Positions 44,826 through 52,283 of a stretch of 64,000 nt of DNA are shown one piece after another. The translations under genes and the position numbers were made by a program. The DNA is from Glaciihabitans tibetensis. Lineage in GTDB: Bacteria; Actinomycetota; Actinomycetes; Actinomycetales; Microbacteriaceae. Numbering within the stretch: position 1 is the first letter of the stretch; each line of letters opens with the position of its first letter. Under the pieces are notes generated by a model that was not told where the DNA came from, made no database searches, and saw only the letters and a program-made list of their open reading frames with translations. The stretch covers positions 310,001 through 374,000 of the forward strand of contig NZ_PVTL01000003.1 in assembly GCF_003003265.1 (NCBI RefSeq), in the 5' to 3' direction.

Positions 44826-45539
44826 ATGATCGACCCCATCACCTCAACCGCTCCAGAGCTGACGAGCCGAGCCGTGGCAAGCCAGCGGTGGTCTCACCTG
44901 GCGTTTGTGCACTGGCGGGTGGACTCGGCGCTGGTTGCACCGCTGTTGCCGAAGGGCTTGCGACCCGACGAGTTCGACGGCTCGTCGTGGGTGGGCCTGA
45001 TCCCCTTCGTGCTCGACCGCGCGACCGTGCTCGGCAGCCCGCCCGTGCCATACTTTGGCGACTTTGTTGAGATCAACGTGCGCCTGTACGCGGTCGACCA
45101 ACACGGTCACCGCGGTGTTGTCTTTGTCACCCTCGACGCGGGGCGACTCGCGGCGGTTCTCGCGGCGCGCGTGCTGTTCGCGCTGCCCTATGTGTGGTCC
45201 GACACCACCCTGACCCATACCGACGACGGGCTGATCTATAGGGGGCGACGCCATCTCGATCGGGCAGCGACCTGCGAGGTCGTCGTGCGCACCACGGATA
45301 TTCCTGTCGTAGATGATCCGCTGGCCGATTTCCTCACAGCTCGGTGGGCTCTGTACACCCGGGTTGCCGGGAGAACGGTGCGATTGCGTAACACCCACGC
45401 ACCGTGGCAGGTCTACGAAGCGGAACTGGTCTCGCTCAGCGACACCCTGCTGGCGCGGGCCGGCTTTGACTCTCTAGCGGCGCGCCCCCCTGATTCGGTG
45501 CTGTACTCACCCGGCGTGACGACCCGATTCGGCCGCTGA
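44826..45539 (+). CDS. YqjF/DUF2071-family protein
   Basis: 237 residues from ATG 44826 (GTG 44814 also in frame). WSHLAFVHWRVDSALVAPLL, GLIPFVLDR, YFGDFVEINVRLYAVD and LYTRVAGR match DUF2071, related to acetoacetate-decarboxylase-like folds. Reaction unknown. Confidence 0.82.
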   Translation: MIDPITSTAPELTSRAVASQRWSHLAFVHWRVDSALVAPLLPKGLRPDEFDGSSWVGLIPFVLDRATVLGSPPVPYFGDFVEINVRLYAVDQHGHRGVVFVTLDAGRLAAVLAARVLFALPYVWSDTTLTHTDDGLIYRGRRHLDRAATCEVVVRTTDIPVVDDPLADFLTARWALYTRVAGRTVRLRNTHAPWQVYEAELVSLSDTLLARAGFDSLAARPPDSVLYSPGVTTRFGR

Positions 45540-45616
45540 CCGCGATCAGGCAACGATAGTGCGCAAGCGCTAATAAGGGACTTTCGTGTGCCAGCAGTGC
45601 GGCGTAACGTGATCGC

Positions 45617-45889
45617 ATGTGCCGGAATATTCATACCCTTCACAATTTTGAGCCAGCTGCCACAGACGATGAAGTGCACGCCGCGGCCCTGCAATATGTG
45701 CGCAAGATCAGTGGGGCAACGAAGCCGTCCAAGGCCAACCAGGACGCCTTCGACCGCGCGGTCGCCGAGATCGCCCACATCACCGGTCACCTGCTCCAGG
45801 ATCTGGTGACCTCCGCTCCTCCGAAGAACCGCGACGACGAGGCAGCGAAGGCCAAGGAGCGGTCGGCGAAGCGTTTCGCGACCGCATAG
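45617..45889 (+). CDS. DUF2277-family protein
   Basis: 90 residues. MCRNIHTLHNFEPAATDDEV and AALQYVRKISG are the family signature. Conserved in many bacteria, function unknown. The Lys/Arg/Ala-rich C-terminus is typical. Confidence 0.85.
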   Translation: MCRNIHTLHNFEPAATDDEVHAAALQYVRKISGATKPSKANQDAFDRAVAEIAHITGHLLQDLVTSAPPKNRDDEAAKAKERSAKRFATA

Positions 45890-45895
45890 CGACCG

Positions 45896-46849
45896 CTACG
45901 CGCCGATCCGGTTGCGTCCGAAGTATCCGCTTTCAGTGTCGATGAGACCGCGATATACGCTTTCGGTCAGGATCAAGCCTGCGGCCACCGCAATCGCGAA
46001 TCGGACGCCGTTCATCGGGTCGTCCAGGTAGAAGCTGGCGCCGCAAACGGTGATCCACGGGATGAGGAGGATCAGGATTATCTGTCGGGGGGTGCGGTAG
46101 CGAACGTTGAGGTAGACCGCCGCCACAGCGGCGATCGCGATCGCGATCGCGAGCTTGTCCGGTGAGACAAGCGCGTCCCAGAAGCGGCGATCGTCGATGT
46201 ACCCGATCGCGGGCTTTGCGTTCGCCAGCCACAAGAAGACGATCCCGACACCCGCGGCCGACGCGACGTAGCCGACCTTTTTCTGGCGGGGAGTGCCGAG
46301 CAAGACCAACGCGGCCATGATTGTGAAGAAGACGAGCGTGCGGTCGTTGGGTCCGTACAGGTGAGTCGGGCGATTGATGACCGCGAAGACGAGGGGCGCG
46401 ACCAGGGCGACGATCATGAAGGCGCGCCCGGTCTTCCATTGCCCCGGGATCAGGCTGGCGATGAAGCCCAGGATCCACAACGTGTAGATGATGATGCCGA
46501 AGTCCAGTAGCGGGTTCGCTTCTGGGATGTAGCGCCCGGTGTAAGGACCGAGAACTCTCGACCACGGCATCCAAGTCCCTGACAAGACCAGCCCCACTGA
46601 CATCGCTGCGCCTATCCCGAGCGCTGTCGTTGCAATCCAGTCACGAGTCCTCGTCGTGAGCCAGAGCCCGAACCGCGTCAGCATCCCGGATACGACGAGG
46701 TGCATGAGCTCCATCGCGCGCGGAGCGGTGCGTTCCTCGGCCTCGGCAACATCGAGCAGTGTTCCGAGGATCACGCTCTCGTTCTGTTGCCGCCATACTC
46801 TCGGGTAGGACCGCAGCGCCCTCCGGTAGTTAGTCTCCAGCTGCGTCAC
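45896..46849 (-). CDS. Membrane protein paired with a PadR regulator
   Basis: 317 residues. A helical cytoplasmic N-terminus (about 1-55, YRRALRSYPRVWRQQNESVI) resembles the permease-prefix/HAAS-like segments of proteins encoded next to PadR regulators. Eight or so membrane helices follow. It overlaps the PadR gene by ATGA. Function unknown. Confidence 0.65.
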   Translation of the reverse strand: MTQLETNYRRALRSYPRVWRQQNESVILGTLLDVAEAEERTAPRAMELMHLVVSGMLTRFGLWLTTRTRDWIATTALGIGAAMSVGLVLSGTWMPWSRVLGPYTGRYIPEANPLLDFGIIIYTLWILGFIASLIPGQWKTGRAFMIVALVAPLVFAVINRPTHLYGPNDRTLVFFTIMAALVLLGTPRQKKVGYVASAAGVGIVFLWLANAKPAIGYIDDRRFWDALVSPDKLAIAIAIAAVAAVYLNVRYRTPRQIILILLIPWITVCGASFYLDDPMNGVRFAIAVAAGLILTESVYRGLIDTESGYFGRNRIGA

Positions 46850-47196
46850 GACAGACGCACCGCCACGGGCGGAACGGGGCGCATCCGCAGTCGCGCCTTG
46901 GCCTGCTCCAGGTTCTGTTCCATACGCGCCACCTCGTCGCCCAGGACGGCGACGCCGTGGTCGGTGAGTTCGTAGTAACGGCGGTGCCTCCCGTCGACGA
47001 CCTCCTCGCCAGCTGAGGCGACAGCCCCTTCAGCTTGCAGTCGGTCGAGCGCCGCGTAGAGAGTCCCGACCTTCAACTTGACCCGGCCGCCGGAGAGCTC
47101 ATCGGCTTCGCCGATAAGCGCGTAGCCGTGTTTTTTCCCGTTCGCCAGCGCGGCCAGGATCAAAAAGGTCGGCTCGCGCATGTCCTGTGTAGCCAT
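46846..47196 (-). CDS. PadR-family transcriptional regulator
   Basis: 116 residues from ATG 47196. EPTFLILAALANGKKHGYAL, VKVGTLYAALDRLQ-like VGTLYAALDRLQAEG and RHRRYYELTDHG are the PadR winged helix, with a short C-terminal helix. It precedes and overlaps the membrane-protein gene it probably controls. It is divergent from the acyltransferase gene. Confidence 0.9.
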   Translation of the reverse strand: MATQDMREPTFLILAALANGKKHGYALIGEADELSGGRVKLKVGTLYAALDRLQAEGAVASAGEEVVDGRHRRYYELTDHGVAVLGDEVARMEQNLEQAKARLRMRPVPPVAVRLS

Positions 47197-47279
47197 CACC
47201 ACAGCATACTCAACCCGTCGAAGCATTAATAGTAAGGTGTTCGATATATAGCGACCATCAGAACTAGAGGACATCACTC

Positions 47280-48344
47280 TTGCCGATAACTCCGAATCCC
47301 ACCGTCGCCGCGATTCTCGAGATAGCGAGCAAACGCGAGGCTCCTATCGATCGCACTCGTAACAGCTTCGATGCCATTCGCCTGGCTGCGGCGATGACGG
47401 TGATTGTGGGACATGCGTTCGTTCTGACGGGTTCCGGTCCGGCGCCTGTCGTGCTCGGATTTCCGATCCATTCCCTTGCCGTGGCCGTGTTCTTCGCGAC
47501 AAGCGGGTATCTCATCGCTGGCAGCTGGGAGACGCGCCCCGGCATCGTGCGGTTCGTGCGTCACCGCGCCCTTCGCATCTTCCCTGCGCTGGTTGCGGTC
47601 GTGCTGATCACGGTCTTTGTGATCGGGCCGTTGTTCACCACCCGCGACCTAGCCACATACGTGACGTCGGCTCAGACCTGGACCTACCTCCAGGGCATGA
47701 CGACACTCGTCCAGTACGAGCTCCCCGGCGTGTTCGTCGGGCACCCCCGTGCGGTGGTTAACGGATCGCTCTGGAGCCTAGGCGTGGAGCTGGTCTGCTA
47801 CGCCGCTGTCATCCTCGTCGGCCTGACCCCGCCGCGAGCACGCTCCCTGGGATATCTGGCCCTCGGTCTGTTGGCGGCCACCATCTTTTTCGTCACGGCG
47901 GCCACCACGCTGTTCCCGGGCTTTGCCGATGCGGCGCCGGCGATCGTCTTCTTCGCAGTCGGCGCCCTCCTCCGGATAGCGGTTCCCGAAAGCGCGTATC
48001 GCCGACGAACCGCGGCATTGGCGCTCAGTGTCTGGGCGATCGCCACGGCTCTTTGGCCAGAAGCGGCAATTCCTTTCGCCTGGTTGGCGCTCCCGTATTG
48101 CGTCGTCACCTGCGGCAGAGTCCGTACTCCTGCCTCGAAAACACTCGCCCGGATGGGCGACGTCTCCTACGGCACCTACCTCTGGGGTTTTCTTGTCCAG
48201 CAGATCGTCATCGCGATCCTCGGGCCCATTCCGTTGATTGTCAACATCGGCATCGTCCTAGTCGGATCCGTGGCGCTCGGCTGGCTGTCGTGGATCCTCA
48301 TCGAACGCCCCGCGCTGTCGATCAAGAACCGTTCCAGTAGGTGA
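47280..48344 (+). CDS. Acyltransferase-3 family membrane protein
   Basis: 354 residues from TTG 47280 with GAGG upstream. RNSFDAIRLAAAMTVIVGHA and LWSLGVELVCY are hallmarks of the family, with about ten membrane helices. Members O-acetylate cell-surface glycans. The particular substrate is unknown. Confidence 0.88.
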   Translation: MPITPNPTVAAILEIASKREAPIDRTRNSFDAIRLAAAMTVIVGHAFVLTGSGPAPVVLGFPIHSLAVAVFFATSGYLIAGSWETRPGIVRFVRHRALRIFPALVAVVLITVFVIGPLFTTRDLATYVTSAQTWTYLQGMTTLVQYELPGVFVGHPRAVVNGSLWSLGVELVCYAAVILVGLTPPRARSLGYLALGLLAATIFFVTAATTLFPGFADAAPAIVFFAVGALLRIAVPESAYRRRTAALALSVWAIATALWPEAAIPFAWLALPYCVVTCGRVRTPASKTLARMGDVSYGTYLWGFLVQQIVIAILGPIPLIVNIGIVLVGSVALGWLSWILIERPALSIKNRSSR

Positions 48345-48370
48345 CCGTGCGACGGTTCGACGGCGCAAAC

Positions 48371-48739
48371 TTATGGGCGGCGACGTATTCGGATAGGCCC
48401 TTTCGCCCGGGATGGGTCGACGACTGACCCTCCCTGAGTGATGTCCACCTCGCCGGCGTCCACCATTCGCCGGGCGGCGCGGCGTGCGGGTTCCATCAGC
48501 TCTCGCCAGTCATCCGGGGAAACCGCGCGCGCGGCATCCGATGGACAGATGGTCGACGTCGCAGCCCGCGCGGCGAGCAGGCTACGGATCGCCTCTTCGA
48601 GCTTGCGGTCGGTCGCTGAGATCTTGTGAGACCGACAGGCGGCGCTGCAATAGGCGACCTCGTCCCAGTTGCGTTCCCACTTTTTGCGCCAGGTAATCTC
48701 CCTGCCGCAGGAGCGGCAGGTCTTCGGCTCGGGGGTCAT
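48371..48739 (-). CDS. DUF2256/DUF3253 protein
   Basis: 122 residues. A small zinc-ribbon (CRSCGREITWRKKWERNWDE then YCSAAC) of the DUF2256 type is fused to a DUF3253 winged-helix-like region (RSLLAARAATSTICPSDAAR). This two-domain form is common; function unknown. Confidence 0.85.
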   Translation of the reverse strand: MTPEPKTCRSCGREITWRKKWERNWDEVAYCSAACRSHKISATDRKLEEAIRSLLAARAATSTICPSDAARAVSPDDWRELMEPARRAARRMVDAGEVDITQGGSVVDPSRAKGPIRIRRRP

Positions 48740-48783
48740 GGTTCCATTCTGCGCTGGAATCCGCTGTGCGCACCATTCCGCCC

Positions 48784-48799
48784 GTCAACTAGAATTGAC
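48784..48799. promoter_or_regulatory. GTCAA-N6-TTGAC palindrome before the small HTH gene
   Basis: GTCAACTAGAATTGAC ends 2 bp before the ATG of the HTH gene, so a bound regulator would block its translation start region or promoter. The same 16-bp design recurs at 49026 and, degraded, at 49083. Confidence 0.6.
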
Positions 48800-48801
48800 G
48801 A

Positions 48802-49017
48802 ATGGAGGCCGAGAAGCTGCAGACCCTAGTCGGATCGATGGACGGCAAGGGGCCAGCGGAAGCGTTGCAGATCCTCGCTGAGCTTCATCGCGAGGTCGCG
48901 CGCAGCGAGGCCGGCGTGGTTCGAAGCGCGCGTCAAGCAGGCCTGTCGTGGGAAGCGATCGCTCAGTGCCTCGGCGTGACCAAGCAGGCAGTCCACCGGA
49001 AGTACGGCAAGAGGTAA
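48802..49017 (+). CDS. Small helix-turn-helix protein
   Basis: 71 residues. The C-terminal helix-turn-helix (RQAGLSWEAIAQCLGVTKQA then VHRKYGKR) looks like a sigma-70 region 4 or Trp-repressor-like DNA reader, preceded by a helical dimer-like part. Flanking palindromes suggest autoregulation and control of the serine hydrolase gene downstream. Confidence 0.75.
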   Translation: MEAEKLQTLVGSMDGKGPAEALQILAELHREVARSEAGVVRSARQAGLSWEAIAQCLGVTKQAVHRKYGKR

Positions 49018-49025
49018 CACCGTGC

Positions 49026-49098
49026 GTCAACAAATGTTGACTTTTTCCCGCGCACCTCACTATTCTTGACCTCGGCGAGTTCGTCAGCAGATGTTGAC
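49026..49098. promoter_or_regulatory. Two further GTCAA-N6-TTGAC-type sites before the serine hydrolase gene
   Basis: GTCAACAAATGTTGAC (49026-49041) is a perfect 7-bp dyad. GTCAGCAGATGTTGAC (49083-49098) has one changed half-site. They occupy the promoter interval between the HTH gene and the serine hydrolase gene. Confidence 0.65.
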
Positions 49099-49149
49099 GA
49101 TTCGAACACTGGCGATCGTCGCCAGAGGCCGCGGATGAGGACGTGTTCG

Positions 49150-50139
49150 ATGGAAACTGGATGGATTGGCGACGCTGACCTGGTTCGCGCGATAGGCCAC
49201 GTGTTCGGGTCGACGGGGGCAGCGCCGGTGGCGGTCGCGGTGCTCACCCCCGAGCACGAATTAACTGCGACGGTAGGCGCTGGCCATCACTCCACCTTTG
49301 AGATCGGGTCGATCTCCAAGGCTCTCACGGGCATGCTGTATCGGGACGCGGTGGAGCGCGGCCTCCTCTCGCAGGAGACGATCCTGCGCGATCTTCTTCC
49401 CCTTGAGAATCACGGTGAAATTGGCTCCGTGAGCCTCAGTTCTCTTGCCATGCACCGGTCGGGCCTTCCGGGTTTACCGCCCGGGATGCATCCCCTTCGC
49501 CGCAACTATGACTTCTGGATCCGAGGAAGAAACCCCTACGGTGATTCGCTGGCTGACCTCCTCGAACAGACCCGCAACATGCGGCTTGGTGCTCCTCGAC
49601 CCCGGTACTCGAACCTGGGTTTTCAGTTACTCGGGCATGCCGTCGCGAACGCGGCAGGGAGTAGCTATGAACAACTGCTGCATGACGTTCTCGGCGCCGG
49701 CTTCTCAACTCCCGCGCGGCCGGAGCAGCTTGGACCCGCGGACCTAACGGGATCCAGTCGCTTCGGGCGCCCGGTGGCCGCCTGGGTAGGTGAAGCCCTC
49801 GCGCCCGCGGGTGGCGTTCGCGCGACCATCGGCACAATGCGCGGGTTTCTTCGCTCGGTTCTGGACGGGAGCACGAGGGGATACTCCGCTCTCGACCCGG
49901 TCTCACAGTTCACTCCCCGGGTCGGCATTGGCGCGGGGTGGATCACGCTTGAGTTTCAGGGCCGCGCAGTCACCTGGCACAACGGCAGTACCGGGGGGTT
50001 CGGCAGCTGGATCGGGCTCGACCGAGAGGCCGGTGTTGGCGTTGTTGTCCTGGCGGCACAACACCGTTCTGTCGACAGGCAGGGGTTTCGTCTCCTCATG
50101 AGGTTCGCCCCACCCGGCGGAGGCCGCGCAGTGTCGTGA
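49150..50139 (+). CDS. Serine hydrolase (class C beta-lactamase/DD-peptidase-like)
   Basis: 329 residues from ATG 49150, with GAGGA 8 bases upstream; earlier in-frame ATGs lack such a site. Active-site SISK, YSN in PRYSNLGFQLLGHAV, and a C-terminal HNGSTGGF (KTG-like). No signal peptide is seen, so a cytoplasmic esterase/peptidase role is likelier than cell-wall or antibiotic hydrolysis. Confidence 0.85.
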   Translation: METGWIGDADLVRAIGHVFGSTGAAPVAVAVLTPEHELTATVGAGHHSTFEIGSISKALTGMLYRDAVERGLLSQETILRDLLPLENHGEIGSVSLSSLAMHRSGLPGLPPGMHPLRRNYDFWIRGRNPYGDSLADLLEQTRNMRLGAPRPRYSNLGFQLLGHAVANAAGSSYEQLLHDVLGAGFSTPARPEQLGPADLTGSSRFGRPVAAWVGEALAPAGGVRATIGTMRGFLRSVLDGSTRGYSALDPVSQFTPRVGIGAGWITLEFQGRAVTWHNGSTGGFGSWIGLDREAGVGVVVLAAQHRSVDRQGFRLLMRFAPPGGGRAVS

Positions 50140-50161
50140 GTCCTCCCGAGCCCGAGGGCGA

Positions 50162-50668
50162 TCAACTCGGTCCGGGCATGGCAGCGGAGGGCGTGCTGCC
50201 GCCCGACATCCGCTGCCGCGCTCGGTCGGAGTTCCTGGTCACCGGCACGGTCTCGGTTGCGTGCGCCAACCCGATGGCTGGCATGCCGACGTACATACTT
50301 TCCGCACGTTCGACCTGAAAAGTTTCGTGCCAGATTCCGACGGCTCCCGCGGCCTTGCGTGCGCGCTTGTTGAACGCGGTCCAGGCTGGCCGATGTTCAG
50401 CCGACGGAGCGCTGGCGTAGTCGTAGAGCTTCTCGCGCGAGTTCCAGTACTGAACGATGACGGGGCCGTCCGCGCTGAAGGAGAGCCGAAAGCCCATCAA
50501 CCCGGAGTCCGGATCCTTAGAGAGCTCGGTGAGCATGCGCGGCATGGCGAGGAACGCGGGCAACCACTTGTCCACGCGCCACGGCCGGTTGAACCTCATG
50601 CCGATGAGAAACACGATGAGCTCACCGTCATAGTGATGAGTCATCCTGCCGATATTGACCTGTGCCAT
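50162..50668 (-). CDS. DUF4188-family (monooxygenase-like) protein
   Basis: 168 residues from ATG 50668 (GAAGGGG upstream). IGMRFNRPWRVDKWLPAF, GFRLSFSADGPVIVQYW and FNKRARKAAGAVGIWHETF match DUF4188, a dimeric alpha/beta-barrel-like family. Divergent from the MerR gene with which it shares an operator region. Confidence 0.8.
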   Translation of the reverse strand: MAQVNIGRMTHHYDGELIVFLIGMRFNRPWRVDKWLPAFLAMPRMLTELSKDPDSGLMGFRLSFSADGPVIVQYWNSREKLYDYASAPSAEHRPAWTAFNKRARKAAGAVGIWHETFQVERAESMYVGMPAIGLAHATETVPVTRNSDRARQRMSGGSTPSAAMPGPS

Positions 50669-50684
50669 GTCGATCCCCTTCAAT

Positions 50685-50724
50685 AGATAGTGGTACTCGC
50701 TAGTATTGGAGAGTTCTACTATCT
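50685..50724. promoter_or_regulatory. Large dyad between DUF4188 and MerR genes
   Basis: AGATAGTGGTACTC (50685-50698) and GAGTTCTACTATCT (50711-50724) form a 14-bp inverted repeat with two mismatches. It is the likely MerR-type operator for both genes. Confidence 0.6.
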
Positions 50725-50741
50725 AAGTCAAGGAGTAGGCC

Positions 50742-51359
50742 GTGCGAATTTCCCAGCTCTCGAGAGAAAGCACCGTGCCGGTTGCGACGATCAAGTATTA
50801 CCTGCGCGAACGGTTGCTCCATGAGGGGCAGCTGACGTCCGCGACGCAAGCCAGCTACGACGAGTCGCACGTGCGCCGGCTGCGCCTCATCCGCGCGCTC
50901 ATCGTCGGTGCTGGCTTGAGCATTGCTGTCACGCGCGACCTGCTCGACGGGGTGGACGCCCCTCCAGAATCGGGTCATGACCTGCTCGGCATCGCCCACC
51001 ATGCCCTGATAGCGCCGACGGCCGCGGATGTCGACACGACCGCTGTCGACGCACTCCTCGACCAGTGGGGCTGGGACACCCATGGCTGCGACAGCGCGGC
51101 GAAGGCCGCTGTGGCCGGGGCGATCGACGGGATACGCGCCGCGGGCTTCGAGCTGCCGGAGGGAATGCTCGACACCTACGCCGGTGCCATGCACACGGTG
51201 GCCTCAGCGGAAATCGCCGGGGTTCCGACGGACTCGGCCGAGGCCGCGGTGCATTACGTCGTGCTCGGTACGGTGCTGGTCGAGCCTCTGCTCCTCGCGC
51301 TGCGGCGACTTGCCCAGCAGAGTGCCTCGCGTGCTCGGTTCGGCGCAATGCCGCTCTAA
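50742..51359 (+). CDS. MerR-family regulator
   Basis: 205 residues from GTG 50742 (AAGGAG upstream). MRISQLSRESTVPVATIKYY, LRERLLHEG and LIRALIVGAGLSIAVTRDLL are the MerR DNA-binding domain. The C-terminal ~130 residues form a helical effector domain without metal-binding cysteines (only one Cys). Confidence 0.88.
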   Translation: MRISQLSRESTVPVATIKYYLRERLLHEGQLTSATQASYDESHVRRLRLIRALIVGAGLSIAVTRDLLDGVDAPPESGHDLLGIAHHALIAPTAADVDTTAVDALLDQWGWDTHGCDSAAKAAVAGAIDGIRAAGFELPEGMLDTYAGAMHTVASAEIAGVPTDSAEAAVHYVVLGTVLVEPLLLALRRLAQQSASRARFGAMPL

Positions 51360-51460
51360 CTCGTGGTTCTCGCCCGTGACCTGAGTTTTTTCTCTACCTC
51401 CCCGCTAGCGGTTGGGCGACACGGTGGTGAAGCTTAACGAACCGTGTTGTCGAGCGGGCC

Positions 51461-52270
51461 GTGGCCCGCGAGGAGGCCGAGGTGAGCCAGAGCGTAACAG
51501 GACCAGCGCCGGTGGGGCGCCCAGCACGGGTGCCCGCGGTTTCTGCCCGTGATCTCTGCATCGCCAGTGCTCCCTCCATCGCTCGACCGCAGATGCTCAG
51601 CTTCGACGCTGACACCGGCGACCTCCTGGTGATCGAGGGCCGAGCGCAATCCGGCAAGACGGCACTTCTGCTGACTCTCGCCGGCCGGATGAAACAGCAG
51701 AGCGGGCGGCTCACGGTGCTGGGCTTCAGCCTGCCGGTTCAGGCGGGCGCCGTGCGAGCGGTCACCGGACTGGGGGTGGTGCAGGGCGTCAATGATCTCG
51801 ATGCGTCCTTGACCGTGGAGCAGCATGTCGCGGAGCGGGTGATCTTCCACCAATCGTGGTGGCGGCCCCGCGTTACCCGAGCCACGGTCGAGTCCTATCT
51901 GCAGCGGGCGAACGCGGTGCTTCAGCGTCTCGGTGCCTCGCCGCTGCTCCCGGTGAATCACACACGGCCCCCCACGCTCGTGGGGCACCGCTTTGTCGGC
52001 GACCTTGCCCCACTCGACCAATTTGTTCTCGGCACCACCCTCGCCCTGATCGGCGATCCCCAGCTCCTGATCATTGACGACATCGACGCTCTTCGGGAGC
52101 ACGAGAATCGCCTCCGCGCCTGGTCGGCCCTTCTCGCGCTCGTCGGAGCCCGGCGCACGCTCACCGTTGCGGTCAGTTGTGAAGACGCGACCGATCTGGG
52201 CGACCTCTTTGCGCACGATCCAGCCGAGCGGCTGGCCCGCTCACGGGTGAAGATCGTGCGCATGAACTGA
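51461..52270 (+). CDS. Degenerate ABC-type ATPase
   Basis: 269 residues. Walker A is GRAQSGKTALL, and the Walker B region LLIIDDIDAL has Asp where the catalytic Glu normally is. The LSGGQ signature is replaced by VGDLAPLDQ. These changes suggest weak or no ATP hydrolysis. It is 13 bp upstream of the YhgE/Pip gene, so it probably works with that membrane protein. Confidence 0.75.
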   Translation: MAREEAEVSQSVTGPAPVGRPARVPAVSARDLCIASAPSIARPQMLSFDADTGDLLVIEGRAQSGKTALLLTLAGRMKQQSGRLTVLGFSLPVQAGAVRAVTGLGVVQGVNDLDASLTVEQHVAERVIFHQSWWRPRVTRATVESYLQRANAVLQRLGASPLLPVNHTRPPTLVGHRFVGDLAPLDQFVLGTTLALIGDPQLLIIDDIDALREHENRLRAWSALLALVGARRTLTVAVSCEDATDLGDLFAHDPAERLARSRVKIVRMN

Positions 52271-52283
52271 GAAGGGACACCGA

